Source: Gymnopilus junonius
Lineage: Eukaryota > Basidiomycota > Agaricomycetes > Agaricales > Galerinaceae
Length of the DNA stretch: 64,000 nucleotides
Assembly (NCBI GenBank): GCA_015501075.1
Contig: JADNYJ010000009.1
Location: forward strand, 434,001-498,000
Reading direction: 5' to 3'
In this document: positions 39,132 through 52,694 of the stretch, in pieces
How positions within the stretch are numbered: position 1 is the first letter of the stretch
How the letters are laid out: every line of letters starts with the position of its first letter
Program-made: the position numbers and the translations under genes
The notes under the pieces: model-generated
Told to the model about the DNA's origin: nothing
Seen by the model: only the letters and a program-made list of their open reading frames with translations
The model's database searches: none

Positions 39132-39569
39132 ATGGCCAAGCAAGAAGAAACCAAGCCTGATGCAATATCTGCCCCGGAGGATAATTTAAAGCCTCTTGAT
39201 TACAAGGAGCAGTTTGCTGTACGTCAATGACCACTATTGAGAAACACAAGCCGCAAGCGAACATTGGTGTTTTGTCTAGGGCCGTCATGTCACCTCCAAA
39301 TTCATTGAGTACGTTCTTCCGTCTTCCTTTCTTTCCTGACCTGACATTGAGTCTAGTCCATGTGCAGCTGCGTCGCAAGCATCAATGGATTGTCTGAATA
39401 GGAATGACTACGATCGAGATGCCTGCCTTGATTATTTCCAGGCGTATAGGGATTGCAAGAACACTTGGGTGAGCTGCAGGCATACTTCAGAAAGTCATCA
39501 AGTCATAAACATGATACACAGATTAAGCAAAGGAAGGAGGATAGGCGCGCAGGAAGATCTACTTCTTGA
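39132..39569 (+). CDS. COX23: cytochrome c oxidase assembly protein Cox23, twin CX9C
   Basis: A small intermembrane-space protein needed for cytochrome oxidase assembly, imported through Mia40. Four exons (start ATG 39132; second exon after a CTAG acceptor; third ending NTW; last ending at TGA 39567-39569) join to MAKQEETKPDAISAPEDNLK, then LDYKEQFAGRHVTSKFIDPC and AAASQASMDC, then CLDYFQAYRDC. Both C-x9-C motifs are exact, the hallmark of the CHCH fold. The tail is basic, ending RRAGRSTS. The total of about 95 aa fits the family. Its stop lies 126 bp from that of the converging amidase gene. Confidence 0.88.
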
Positions 39570-39695
39570 CTTAATAATCGTTCGTTTCTCCGCATATTTT
39601 GTGAGCAATAGCACCAGTGCAATGCATCAAAATGCCCTATGTTCTAGTGCTAGTGGTGTATATGGTCTGCACTTTAGATGCCAAGAACACGAAAA

Positions 39696-42209
39696 TTAAG
39701 TGGACTGCTGCATGTACGCGTCCCAAGCTCCCGGCCCAAACCCTCGTGCCTTCCCCAAAACCCCGTCAATCAAATCCATTATAGCCAGGACTTTCTCCTC
39801 TTCCCACCTCTTACACACAATCTGAATGTTAACCGGCATACCTTTCATTGCCTCTGGATTGTATAAAGGGTTTTTGCTCTGGTAAATGCCTGCTTCTAGG
39901 ACAGGGGAACCGTGACCAGGACCTTTAAACCACTCTTCTGTTAACTGGTCCTTACCAGGATCAACTCTTGTAACCGGCAGACAACCTGTCGGCAAGTCAA
40001 GGACGTTATAAAGGATTGTGGCCAATGCTAGAGCAGCGAAATTATCGCAACCTCTATAGAAGCAAATGGTAATTTGGTTTACAAACGTTAATTCTGATAG
40101 TGCATGCTTCTCACCCGTGGGGCAATTGAGGTAAAGCTTGCACAGGGGCAATAATGCTATCAAAACCCTGAGCATTCCACACCTGTTCCGTACTCAAAAG
40201 GTCAGCCTTGGGGATATCTTCCACAAAGGCACAGTAAACCAGACCTCTTCGTAGAATCTTTGAACATATTGCTCCTTCTGCGAAATCAATTTCCAGTAGT
40301 CTGTAATTGATTTTGCCTTGGTAACCCTGAGTGCTTCGGTGAAGAGCTTGTCGCCCATAAACGTCTCTAAAATCCAAGAAGCAACAATTCGAACAACAGC
40401 TAGAATGATGTCGGATAAGGCTACTTAGATGCAGACTGATCACGACCTACAGGGTAGCTTAGGTCCTAATGTGACCAAGAACAACGCACTTTCCTGAAAA
40501 TTTGTTAATAATACGAAATTATTGTCAGCACTTACATACCTTCGGGTCTGGACCAAGATGGCTAAGCATAGTCTTATAACCATCAGAGGAAGTGATTGCA
40601 GGAAAAAGACTGTAGGGTATATGAGCTGTTGGAATCGTGTCAGAGATGCATCCAAAGCTGACAGCTCGCCACTAACAATCCGGCAGTTGAAATTCTACGC
40701 ATTCATGTCCGGCTGCTCGAAGAGATTCCACAGTTTGAAGTACTGCTCTCTGGCATGCAGGGGAGGCTTTGATAAAATTATCTAACAGACAATGAGAATG
40801 TAATCCTTAATAAAAGTACAGAGAGGTTTACCCGACGTATAATATCCAAACTTTAGTTTGGTTTGTAGTTGGATATCTCGAAATGGAACCGGAGGTATCG
40901 AAAGGTTCCTTCCCGGCGCTCCAAACAACACACGAGAGCAGAGTTCAAGATCGGCAACAGACCTTAAATCTCATTCAATAAATAAAAAAGATACTTTTGA
41001 ATAATTATCTTACCGCCCCATAGGGCCCGCCACTGTCACAATGCCATCGAATCCGGGCACAGGACCTTACGCACGAGCAAAATTTATATTAGCATACGGT
41101 GTTGAATCGTTGATGGCGAATTTCTCTTACCTTTGGCTCCGGCATACGAAATTCTTCCACTTGCAGGTTTAAGAGAGTAAATTCCACAATATGCAGCTGG
41201 TATGCGCAGGCTGCCACCGATGTCCGTTCCAATGCCCAACGGGGAGCCATCCATTGCGAGAAGTGCAGCCTCACCACCCGAGCTACCACCGCATGTGTAC
41301 TTATCGTTGTAAGGATTTGTTGTACGGCCCCAAACAGGATTAGAACACTCAAAAGCAAACATAGTCTGCGGAACGTTGGTCTTCACGTAGGGAACGGCAC
41401 CAGCATCAAGAAGGTACTCGACGATCTGACCAGAGTTGATTTCCTGAGCTAACAAACATATGCAAGGGGAAGAGACTCCACGACTTACGTCTGCATTTCT
41501 CGTACCTGGTTTGTTGGCCCATTGGGAGAAGCCAATGGTGTTATCAACTCCAACAATTTCAACTGTAATAGAGAAACGATTACTTCCGAGAGATTACTCT
41601 GAGGAGAATAAGTAGACAGGCTAACACTGGTCTTTGATACTGACCTGGATACGACGTAAGCATCTTTTGTTGAGGAAACACTCATAAACTCACAGGCACA
41701 CCATGAAGAGGACCTTTCAATCGTTTTGTGAGCGCAAATTCCGCGTCAAGCTCGCTTGCACGCTGTCTGGCAGACTCGAACATTACTAGTCGAGTCAAGG
41801 GTCACTATTTATAAACAGACTGTAAATCAAGTGAGCACTGACTTTCGGTCAGACAATTAGTCTTTGACTGTGCATACGCAGCGCGTGCAATGTACGCCTC
41901 TAGAACTTGTGAGGCTGTCCATTCTTCCTTCTCAATGTGAGAAACGATCTCGTGAGCTGTATCAGCTTCACTGAGCGCCTAGAAGCAAAATTCAGGGACG
42001 TGGCTCTGACCTATCGCCTTTAGAATCTCTGAATGATTTTGAGAACCATCGGTTGGAGTACCAGCAAGCGCCCGAGCACGCTGTGCTCGCTTATTAGAAA
42101 CGATGGAGGCATTAGACTCGGCAAATGGCCACATCTTCCAAGAAGTTGATGACAAGAACGTAGTGCGGTGGCAAAGCGATGGGGGAAAATAAGAAAACGC
42201 GGTGGACAT
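39696..42209 (-). CDS. amidase-signature hydrolase (acetamidase/amdS type)
   Basis: Hydrolyses short-chain or aromatic amides to the acid plus ammonia. The Ser-cisSer-Lys triad is visible: lysine in GPLHGVPVSIKDQ, then CGGSSGGEAALLAMDGSPLG and the nucleophile in GTDIGGSLRIPAAYCGIYSL. KPASGRISYAGAKGPVPGFD follows. Later exons carry FRDVYGRQALHRSTQGYQGK, GFDSIIAPVQALPQL, and the C-terminal GMPVNIQIVCKRWEEEKVLA. Start is uncertain: ATG 42209, or ATG 42134 (MWPFAESNASIVSNKRAQRA), which looks more like the usual short N-terminus. Many introns of about 55 nt. Physiological substrate unknown. Confidence 0.82.
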
Positions 42210-42395
42210 GCAGGGACAGCATATTTGAATGGGAAGAGTGATTAGCGAAAGCGTGACATTTCAACTTGGGTCCTGGAATCAAACACCGAGAAGCAGCAAG
42301 CTGAATATATTTACAAAAGGAACAGTCTCAAGGTAAAAGATATCGGTATGGACCTTCTACATACATCAAGTGCACGCTTAAAAATAGCTTTATTT

Positions 42396-44465
<2,070 letters not shown>

Positions 44466-44529
44466 TTTTCGTGAGGTTCAAGAACAACAGTGTTTTAAAC
44501 TCCGACAACTCAATCCCTTCTCAATAATC
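44466..44529. promoter_or_regulatory. 64-bp divergent region U2AF2 / FIS1
   Basis: The start codons lie only 64 bp apart on opposite strands, so the transcripts must initiate inside or into each other's leader. No TATA box is obvious; the stretch is mixed A/T and G/C. Confidence 0.55.
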
Positions 44530-45157
44530 ATGCCCACAGAACTCCCCTATGCCGCAGATGCTGAGCTCTCTCTCACCTACGATGAGCTCGATGTCCTCCG
44601 CATCCAATATCAGAAGGAGCTCTCCCAGGACCATGTCACCGTCCAGACAAAGTTCAACTATGCCTGGGGTCTTGTCAAAAGCCCCATCCGCGAGCATCAG
44701 GTAGATGGCGTGAGGCTATTCCAAGGTATGCGTTCTGCCTCACATCCATACAACTCGTTCATCTCCCCTTTCTTTCGACAGATATCTATCGTGCAGAGCC
44801 TACGAGGAGAAGAGAGTGCCTTTATTATCTTGCCTTGGGGCATTACAAGATGGGCAATTTCGAGGAGGCCAGGAAATTCAATGGTGCGGTTCTTACTATC
44901 TGAAGAATTCCTGCATTTACTCCCCGTTCAGCTTTACTATTAGAGAAAGAGCCCACCAACTTGCAAGCTCAATCGTTGTCCCAGCTAATAGAGAAAGGAG
45001 CCGCGAGAGGTATGCTTCATTCCCGAGTATACTTCACAACTCTTAATCAATCCCATTGGCAATGTTAGATGGTTATATTGGCATGGCTCTAGTCGGTGGA
45101 GTAGCGGCTCTCGGGACCCTCGTCGTCGCAGGCCTGATACGGCGAGCTCGTAAATAA
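44530..45157 (+). CDS. FIS1: mitochondrial fission adaptor Fis1
   Basis: A tail-anchored outer-membrane protein that recruits the fission machinery to mitochondria and peroxisomes. Four exons join [40 protein letters not shown], then [60 protein letters not shown], and [20 protein letters not shown] with a basic tail GLIRRARK. The TPR-like bundle and a single C-terminal transmembrane helix followed by basic residues are typical. The acceptor CAG before CTTTACTA is used, not the nearby TAG. About 150 aa, canonical. Confidence 0.9.
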
Positions 45158-45771
45158 CATCTTTGTGATATGCTTCTAACATTCGGCCAACCGCTTTCGT
45201 TCCGCACCTCCCAACTCCACCTTGTCTGCAATTATTTAATTACGCCCTTATGCCATGCATGCTTGAATATATACTCGCGCACAACGTCTCCGGCGGCCCA
45301 TGGACCTCACTGCGATACAAATAACATATATCATTATCAATTAGTCAATAGCGTGTCTCCCCGTCCAATATAATCCCTATGTATTTTTCCCGTCGTTTCG
45401 GAATGTCGTGGCTCTGCATCTCACCCTTCTCGGATTGTCGGATTAATATACATAATTGATACAAACAGATCCATTGTGATACAGAATAACTTAGCAACTA
45501 GTATATGGTGCTGTAAACATAGCAAAGTGCAAATTCCCTAAAGATATGAAGTAATGCGGATGCTGATGATAAGCCGGATGCTTTTGTGGCTTGTGTGAAA
45601 GAATTCGTCTAAGTCATGAGAGGTGCGTGGAGGTAGAAAATAGTCCATTCCCATAAATTGCACCGATGTTCGTCGAGGATCGACTGAGATTGATCCCAGA
45701 ATTTGTGGGTTTCATGTAGGTAGAAATGATGCTTGGAAGGAAAAGGTCAAAGAAGAGTGATCTGGAAAGTT
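45158..45771. other. convergent 3' region between FIS1 and the M50B-like gene
   Basis: Both flanking genes end here. It may contain the last exon of the M50B-like gene (down to 45538), because a strong GTAAGT donor lies at 45776-45781 within the natural stop context. Otherwise no gene is seen. Confidence 0.4.
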
Positions 45772-47070
45772 TTACCACTTACCTGCCTGAGCATTCATTT
45801 GCTCCGGCGTAATCTACTCAACAGTAAGTTCATGGTGTATAAAACGCCTAAAGAGCACAATCGTACCTTGAATGCGTATATCCCGAGCACAGCAAAACCA
45901 GCTAGGAAAGCAAGTTGAAAGATAATCCAAAATGTAGCCCAAACTAGAATTGATGAGTAACTAGCAAAATAGAGGATACAGAGACGGAATTACTGTGAGC
46001 GCCTATCCGTGGATATAGAATGGCAAATTGTGTGGCATCAGAATCGTTTGTCTTGTGAAAGAATCGGTCGTCTGCTACATCCCCTGCTGGCCGTCAAAAA
46101 GCTTGCGTACAGCACGAGCTAAAAATAGAACTCACAGACTACGAACAGGATACTAGGCAAGAATGCAAGTTAGTTAACTGAAAGAATTAAGGTAGGGAAC
46201 TACCCACTTCATAACCCCAATAAATAGGCAATACCATCGAAGCGCCTGCCTGGAGGAAATATTAAACTCGGTATGGACTACTAAGCGAATCAGGAGATCT
46301 TACGCGTGGTCAACGAACCAAAAGCCAACGAGTAGAGCTTCATAGCACAGAGTAAGCAATATTGTACTGGGGTAAGAATTCAGTCCATATAGAGTTTATT
46401 AGCCAACTGAAGAACTCACAGCTTATCCCGAACGAGAACCAGCGGAAGAACCAGGCCGACTCCAAGAACAAAACTTAGAATCTTGGCCACCAACGTATCC
46501 CAGCCTGCCAACACAAATGCCCCACCCAGAAGAGTTGAGCCAATGTAACCCGAAGACAAAACAAAGCCCGGAGTTCCCCCTTCGACGATTGTTGCGCCGC
46601 CCACATGCGGGTCGATAGTGATTTTGAGTATTCTGCCTCCGGACAAAATGGCCTAGGTGGAAATGTCAGGCTCCAAACGGTCATAGGCACGAAGGAAACA
46701 CGCGGTGTGTCGTGCGTACCGCAGATATGTGGCATAGTTCATGCCAGCCAATGGTGAATAGTTTGAGGGGGTTGATGACGTTGCGAACGACGGGCACGTT
46801 CCAGAAACCAAAGATAATGACGGCCATTGCAACTATCTAGAGTCAGATATCAGTAAAAATAAATGGCACAGAAGGAAACACAAATTTCAGAGGGACATAC
46901 AACGTATAGGACAACAATCTGCAAGATAGATCTGAATGTTAATGTGCTCAGGATACCTCGAAAAGCGGGCTTGCCTGATCGCTGGAGGGTGTAAGTGGGC
47001 CAACGTCTGAACTTGGGATTGTCGACGCTAACGGAGGCGCCACGGGCGGCCGCGAGGGCAGGGCAGACAT
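45772..47070 (-). CDS. M50B-like integral membrane zinc metallopeptidase
   Basis: A polytopic protein with the zinc-peptidase signature HELCH (in FTIGWHELCHISA, about 46730-46770). Residues then match the M50B-like family: SGGRILKITIDPHVGGATIV, EGGTPGFVLSSGYIGSTLLG, WDTLVAKILSFVLGVGLVLP. Later exons read LTILLTLCYEALLVGFWFVD, HAQALRWYCLFIGVMN, ILFVVSGDVADDRFFHKTND, SDATQFAILYPRIGAH and IWATFWIIFQLAFLAGFAVL, ending ITPEQMNAQAGKW. The start is ATG 47068-47070. The first intron may be GC-AG (CAG|GCAAGC) or a 38-nt GT-AG. If the last GTAAGT donor is used, the gene extends to 45538 with a different tail. Substrate unknown. Confidence 0.75.
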
Positions 47071-47409
47071 GGGTATAAGTTAGCCTTTTGCACCTTTCGC
47101 CAGGGGTATAAGGAAGGAGTGCTGGTGGTCAGAAACAAGTCTTTACAGTTGTCGAACCGCCTCGTTTCCGAGGGATTACAATCACGTGGTGGAGACGCGT
47201 TAGTCACATGCACTGCAAATACTGCCTCAGGAACCAAGTTTCAGGTCAAAGGATAAGTATATAATATCAACTGAAGTAAGTACTTGGTTATAAGCCTATA
47301 TCATCATAATCCCATATTTTAACTGTCCATAAATCGTCAGTAATGAAGAGTCCAGAGTCCTGTGTATCGAGGATCAAGCTGCCAAGCTTCAAGGGCAGTG
47401 AAGTGGTGT
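47071..47409. other. region between the M50B-like and RGD2-like genes
   Basis: Both flanking genes are on the minus strand, so it holds the M50B-like promoter and the RGD2-like 3' UTR. A short open frame inside has no support. Confidence 0.4.
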
Positions 47410-50400
47410 TCATTTCTTGTCAACTACATCATCTTCCGCATCACTGGCCATCGTTCTCCTTGAGAAAGCCGCCGAGGACCTTCCAACTATACTCGAGGGT
47501 CTTCTAACAGGGCTCCCGCCCCCTGACAAGCGATTCACCTTGGGGCTACCAGGGGTGCTCGTCGTTGAATTGCCCACACTGTTTCTGTTGATGTTCTGCA
47601 CCAAGCTTTGCACGCTGTTACCTGAACCTCTGGGTCCACGCGCCATCCTTGGACCACGCATCACGCCGGATCCGGATTGTCCTGAGCCAGAACGGGAGAT
47701 GGACGTCTTGCCTGAGCCCAAGACGACATCATCGCCTGTTGGCGGAGAGGGACTCCGCGATGCAATCTTTGTCGGTGATGTCTGACCGGCGCTACGTTTC
47801 TGGGGAGTAGGTGGGATAACCTTGGTCTCGGGAGGAGAAGAAGGGACAACGGGTGGTGCTGGAATTTCGGATACCTCAGGAGGTGGGTCAGCAAAGGCAG
47901 GTCTTGGGGGGAGGTCATCCACTTCAGGCGGCGGTTCTTTGAAAGTTGGCCTTGGTGGGAGATCGTCGAATTCAGGAGGAGGCTCCTTGAAGGATGGCCT
48001 CCCCGAGGGTTCATTCTGACCTGCCAGGGTAGGAGGTGGCGGGGGAGGAGTGGGCAAAACAGGAGGTGGTGGGGGTGGGGCCACCTTGACCTCCTCTGCG
48101 ACAGGAGGTGGGGGTGGGGGTGGTAAGGGCGGAGAGGCTACAGGAACAGCCTGCGCAGCAGGAACAATGGGAGGTGGCGGAAGCACAGAAAGTTCAGGGG
48201 ATTTAGTTAGGGAAGGATTCTGAGCAAGTTGCTGCGCGGCAAGCAATTGTTGGGTATCAGCACCCATTGAAATCCTGCTTCGGCTTAACCGCATGTCGAT
48301 AGGTGCAGTTCGTTTCCGGACAGGCACTTTGCGCTCAGATTCGCGCTTCTTGCGAGCGATGGTCGGAGGCAAAAGGGCATCATAATGCTTCAAAAGATCG
48401 AGGAACAGCACTGGACAACGAGTTTGAAAATCTCAACAAAGAGAGAAAAAAGTTAAAGAGGACGTACATGTGGGATGGCGGTCTTGAATGGAAATTTCAG
48501 TTTCAACCTTGGGCCTCAAGATGGCTGAAAGACGCGAACCATTAGGGATGAATCACTTAAGGAAAACAGACACACACCTCTTCCCATAGACAAAGAAATC
48601 TTGGTGAAATAAACTTCATCCGATTCCTCCACTTTAGTGGTCTCAACCAAACTGAACGAGTTTGTAGTTAGTGGCTGACTTCAAAGAAAGGGCAAAAACA
48701 TACTTCTTGAGGTGCTTCAGCACAGCGTCCAGCACGTAGAGGTGAACACGAGGAAGCCTTTGCAATGCAGAGCCAACAAGGGCTAGGTGCTGTTCTTCCG
48801 ACTCCTCGCCTGTCTTCAAGCCGGCAGAACCCATAGTGGGATATATTCTCCTGAAGTCATCCCAACCCTCGTACAAGGCAAGAGGAGGGTTCAATTCGAG
48901 GAACCACAACCTGATAGTGCTCGCGATAACTGGAGCGTCAAATTTGGCCAGGAGATCTGGCGAGAAGGCTTGCTCAGGAGGTGTGGCGTTCAAGCTTTCC
49001 CGCAAGTGGTGCACAGCAGGTAGCGGGACCTCATATATCCATGCCTTGCGTTTCTCAATATCATTCGGAACCCGCTCATACGCTGCGTCCAGCCCGCTCA
49101 GCAGGGCAGTGAGCACGAGTGGGATGACTTCCTTCTTTTCATTCTCTCCTTGGGTGAGGGCGTACCAGCCACCCTCAGCCCATTTGCGAAGGTCAATGCC
49201 GAAGACGACATCAGATTCATCGTGTGCAAGCGACTCGTATATTTGAGGGTTTGGACGGAAAGGTCCAGTGCGATAGCGCTCGATAAGAGCAGTCAAGTCG
49301 GACTCGGGCTGATAAGCCGCGACGAGTGTAGCAGACCGCTCAACAGAGGAGTCAAGGTTCTTGGGCAAATTAGCCAGTGTACCTTGGTATTGAAGAAGCA
49401 CTATGAAAAGAAGGTCAGCGACACATATCGCTCAGATAGTTTTATTTACATACCCGTCTTGACGGCCCTCAATCTCTCGCTTTCCCATCTTTGGAGAAGC
49501 TTGAGAGTCTCTTCGATACGCTCTTCGAGAGCAAGCCTGTGTCTGTCAAGTCGCCTAACGCCAATACGGTACGCCTTGTCCGCCTCATCCGCTTCTTGTC
49601 TAGCACGTATGTAGGGAGGTTCAGTATTAGCAGCGGCGTTGTTCAGAGCCTTGCTAACAAGGCTAACGAAATTGCCGGTCGTCTTGAGCAGGTTTTTTGG
49701 TTGCGACTTGGGTGAAGCCGGGTGGTCCAAGCTGGATTTACCGAGTTCGAATGCCTATAGAGAGACGAAAAGGTGAGTATACATCACACTTGGGAATGGG
49801 CGGCCAGAGATACCTTGGGTCTAAATTGATAGAAGGCATCGTCAGAGTCATCAAATAGATTGCCCAATTCGCCCAGTCTGCGTAAGAGGCCTTCCCTTTC
49901 TGTCAGATCCTTGGCTGCTTCTTCGGCGCGATCCAAACTTCCACCGAGACCTTTCAGGTTTTCCTGTAACCAAGCCACAAACTCCTCTCCGGTGAAGGCG
50001 TCCTGGTATTCACCGAGCAATGGGAACCGAACAGGACGTAGAGGAAGCTCCGCAGCTGCACGACTCAGTAGTTGGGACACAGCAGCAGGAGGCAGCGAGA
50101 GGCTGGCGACCAGGATAGGATGAGAGGCAACCACTGGCGAACCAGGTAATTCCTTCGGGGGAGGAATAGGGGACATGGGAGGCGGTGAGGCCAAGTCTTT
50201 GGGTTCCTCGACGAATTCTGTCTCTCTACCTTTTCCTTTGTCGACTTTGGGAAGCGGCTTCTCGTCAAGTGACTCTGGGGAAGAATTGAGAGCCTCGGCG
50301 CTTTTCTTCTGAATCTCCTTGAGTCGTTGAGCAATTCGCTCGGACACGCTGGTTGTCCTCTGTGGGGCCGTGCGGTGGCTATCGACCGGACGAACACGAG

Positions 50401-51216
50401 GAGAGTTGGTGAACTTGTCAGCAGGGACACCACCACTGTTGGGCGCAAATTTGGCGCTACAGAAGAAGTATGAATCAGAGACAGGCACGCAAGTCAGCCC
50501 TCGGGTACATACTCGTCTTCAGCGTCATCTGCTTTACGGACTTTGGTAAGATACTGGTTCTTTAGCTTGGAAACTTCACCGTGGGCTTGCTCGTAGGTCT
50601 TGAGCCAGTTGTCAACAACTGTGGCCTTGTGCTGCGCCAGGCGTTGCTGTATGAGCAATGGACGGTAAGTGGGAGTGAGAAGCAAAGAAAGGCGGAGCAC
50701 GAACTTTGTATGCCTGGGCCCACTCGTCGAATGGGTCTGCGACCAGGGTGTTCAACTCTTTGGCGATGTTGTCATGTACTTGGCCTTGGACGACAGACTC
50801 TGCTTGCAAACCACGGAAGGCCATGAGGAGGGAGGCACCCTCGTCCGCACCGAAGCCTGTGCCTTGAGGCAGGTGTTATGTCACTTTGAGCATGTAGAAT
50901 GAAGGATAAAGGACCCGACCTTGCTTTCCGGTATGCGAGGGATAGACGAGCGCATTGGCAAGCGTGGTCTCGGCGGATGCACGGGCCTGGGGAGAGCTAT
51001 AGCGACGACAAAGGAGAAAAGGGGGGGCTGCATACCCTCACAAATGCGACGATCTCATCGTTTTCAGCGACACCCTAGTGAAGGTCAGAAAAGGAGAGTG
51101 GAGGGGTGGATAAAGCGGACCTGCTCGAGCTGTGCAAAGAGAACCTGGAGACCGGAGCGGTAGTCCTGGGACCAGAAGGAGTTGGAAAAGGTGAGAGGGA
51201 GGGAGAGGACGGCCAT
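47410..51216 (-). CDS. RGD2: F-BAR / DEP / RhoGAP protein (Rgd2-like)
   Basis: A membrane-curving GTPase-activating protein for Cdc42/Rho5-type GTPases in yeast. The N-terminal F-BAR region begins MAVLSLPLTFSNSFWSQDYR and runs through AETTLANALVYPSHTGKQ, LQAESVVQGQVHDNIAKELN, and a long coiled-coil. A DEP-like stretch follows: RFPLLGEYQDAFTGEEFVAW, LLRRLGELGNLFDDS. The second coiled-coil is ARQEADEADKAYRIGVRRLD. The RhoGAP-like region carries DVVFGIDLRKWAEGGWYALT, VIPLVLTALLSGLDAAYERV and AKFDAPVIASTIRLWFLELN. The C-terminal 250 aa is Pro-rich with three tandem 16-residue repeats (about 47865-48005) and ends at 47410. The domain order matches Rgd2; the classical RhoGAP arginine finger is not obvious to me. 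About 1,100 aa. Confidence 0.75.
47865..48005 (-). repeat. RGD2: three tandem 48-nt proline-rich coding repeats
   Basis: Each unit encodes 16 residues of the form RPxFKEPPPExDDLPP (third unit diverged, RPAFADPPPEVSEIPA). They lie in the disordered tail of the Rgd2-like protein, next to runs of 5-8 prolines. They look like SH3-ligand repeats. Confidence 0.8.
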
Positions 51217-51317
51217 GGAAGTGGTGGCCTGGTTGCAAAGTCGTGCACTTGCTATAAGGCGTGAAGTGAGCACGTGAGCCGGTATAGAAACTGCAAAAAT
51301 AAAAAAGCAAGCTACAC
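51217..51317. promoter_or_regulatory. divergent region RGD2 / mL44
   Basis: 101 bp between start codons on opposite strands. No TATA box is obvious; both genes are presumably driven from this stretch and overlapping leaders. Confidence 0.45.
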
Positions 51318-52536
51318 ATGCTTGCAATGAACCATGTCCCGAAACGACTCGTGTCGACTGCGGCCCGACTGCCCTCTGTTGCGCCCTCTGCTCTCTCTGT
51401 TTTCCCCCCAAAAGAGGCCTTCAAGCTCCCCAAGGATGCCTTCGTGAAGGACGAGTTCAATCCCGACAACTGGGCCGCCCTCCAACCCGCTCCATCTACC
51501 GCCCTCGTCGCCTTTGCCAACAGAATAGGTCTTGCTGCTCTCTTCTCTTCCCCAGATCTTGTCCGACAGGCCTGCACACACCCCTCCTTCCTCCCTCTCT
51601 TCCGCAAACACTACCCTTCAAAACCCGAGCCCCCCACCAATGCCCAGCTAGCAACCCTAGGCAACTCCTTAATGGGTCTCTTTGCTGCAGAATATGTCCA
51701 GGCAAAGTATCCCTACCTTCCTACCCGCGTCCTCAAGGCTGCAGTCACTGCCCATGTCGGCCCCTCACATGCGACAGTGTGGCCAGAGAGATGGGCGCCA
51801 CTCCCCTCCTAAGATGGCATCGGACAGTACGTCTGCCTTTTTTTTCTCACTGTTACTTTGCCTATTGTTTTCCCTAGCCCGCAACAGACGCCTCACCAGG
51901 TATCCTCCATGCCGATGCTTTGGCTTCTATACCACGGTCCTTGACCGGTCTCATCTATAAAAGCCGCTCCCTACGTCTTGCCCGCGAGTTTGTCCACTCG
52001 TATTTCCTTAGCCGAGAAATTGACATTCGCGGCATGCTTAAATTCTATAATCCCAAAAAGTCTTTGATGGAGATGGTCCAAAAGTACCAAAGAGAGCCTC
52101 CAAAGTCAAGGTCCGTATCATGTCTTGCCATCTTGCAACCTTTCTGATTTTTTTTTTCAGATTATTAAAGGAAACTGGTCGTTTTTCGAATACTCCAGTG
52201 TTCGTCGTCGGTATTTATTCTGGCGCTGATAAATTGGGAGAGGGTTTCGGTGCTTCGTTGAGAATGGCAGAGTACAGGGTATACCTCATTTTTTTCCCCC
52301 AATCCCCCCTCAAGTGCTCATCGGACACATCTTTCCAGGCGGCCGAAGATGCTCTTCACCGTGTATACCTCACGCAAACTCCAGATGATATGCTGCAGCT
52401 GCCTTCATCAACCTTCCCTTCAGTAAAAGGCAACGTCTATAAGCCTGGTCCAGAGGGCAGCTATACTGCCCCAGAGCTTGTACCAGCTGACGTGTTGTAC
52501 GCAAGCTCGGATAGAAGCGGGTTTCGGAGGTCATAG
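51318..52536 (+). CDS. MRPL3: mitochondrial large-subunit ribosomal protein mL44 (Mrpl3-like), frame broken by one 1-nt deletion
   Basis: An RNase III-fold protein of the mitochondrial large subunit, usually without nuclease activity. The N-terminus (MLAMNHVPKRLVSTAAR) is a plausible targeting peptide; an ATG at 51327 is possible. Recognised stretches: LFSSPDLVRQACTHPSFLPL, NAQLATLGNSLMGLFAAEYV, YLPTRVLKAAVTAHVGPS, then in a new frame VAREMGATPLLRWHRT, LASIPRSLTGLIYKSRSLRL, AREFVHSYFLSREIDIRGML, FYNPKKSLMEMVQKYQREPP, and the dsRNA-binding end GEGFGASLRMAEYRAAEDA. The frame shifts at about 51766: TCACATGCGACAGTG needs one extra base after CCCCTC to read PSTCDSVAREMG. Two or three introns follow. 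Confidence 0.82.
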
Positions 52537-52694
52537 CATAAATATCTATCTTAATCAATACTAATTCATTGCGCAATTTCATCAAGTGCGTTCGGGCGAG
52601 GCACATTCTAGCTCCTAGGATCACAGTTCTTGGTAATTATACAGGGGGTATATACAATTCAGTCCATGCAGAAGAAAAGGTATGATACAGGCTT

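Noticed and set aside
46080..46260. Frameshift in the M50B-like gene at WGYE / ILFVV
   Set aside because: It came from a wrong phase after the preceding intron. Using the phase that reads HAQALRWYCLFIGVMN with a GTGGGT donor removes the problem and gives conserved sequence.
51038..51607. 189-codon minus-strand open frame
   Set aside because: It overlaps the divergent RGD2/mL44 start region and the mL44 first exon. RGD2 exon 1 explains the real coding part.
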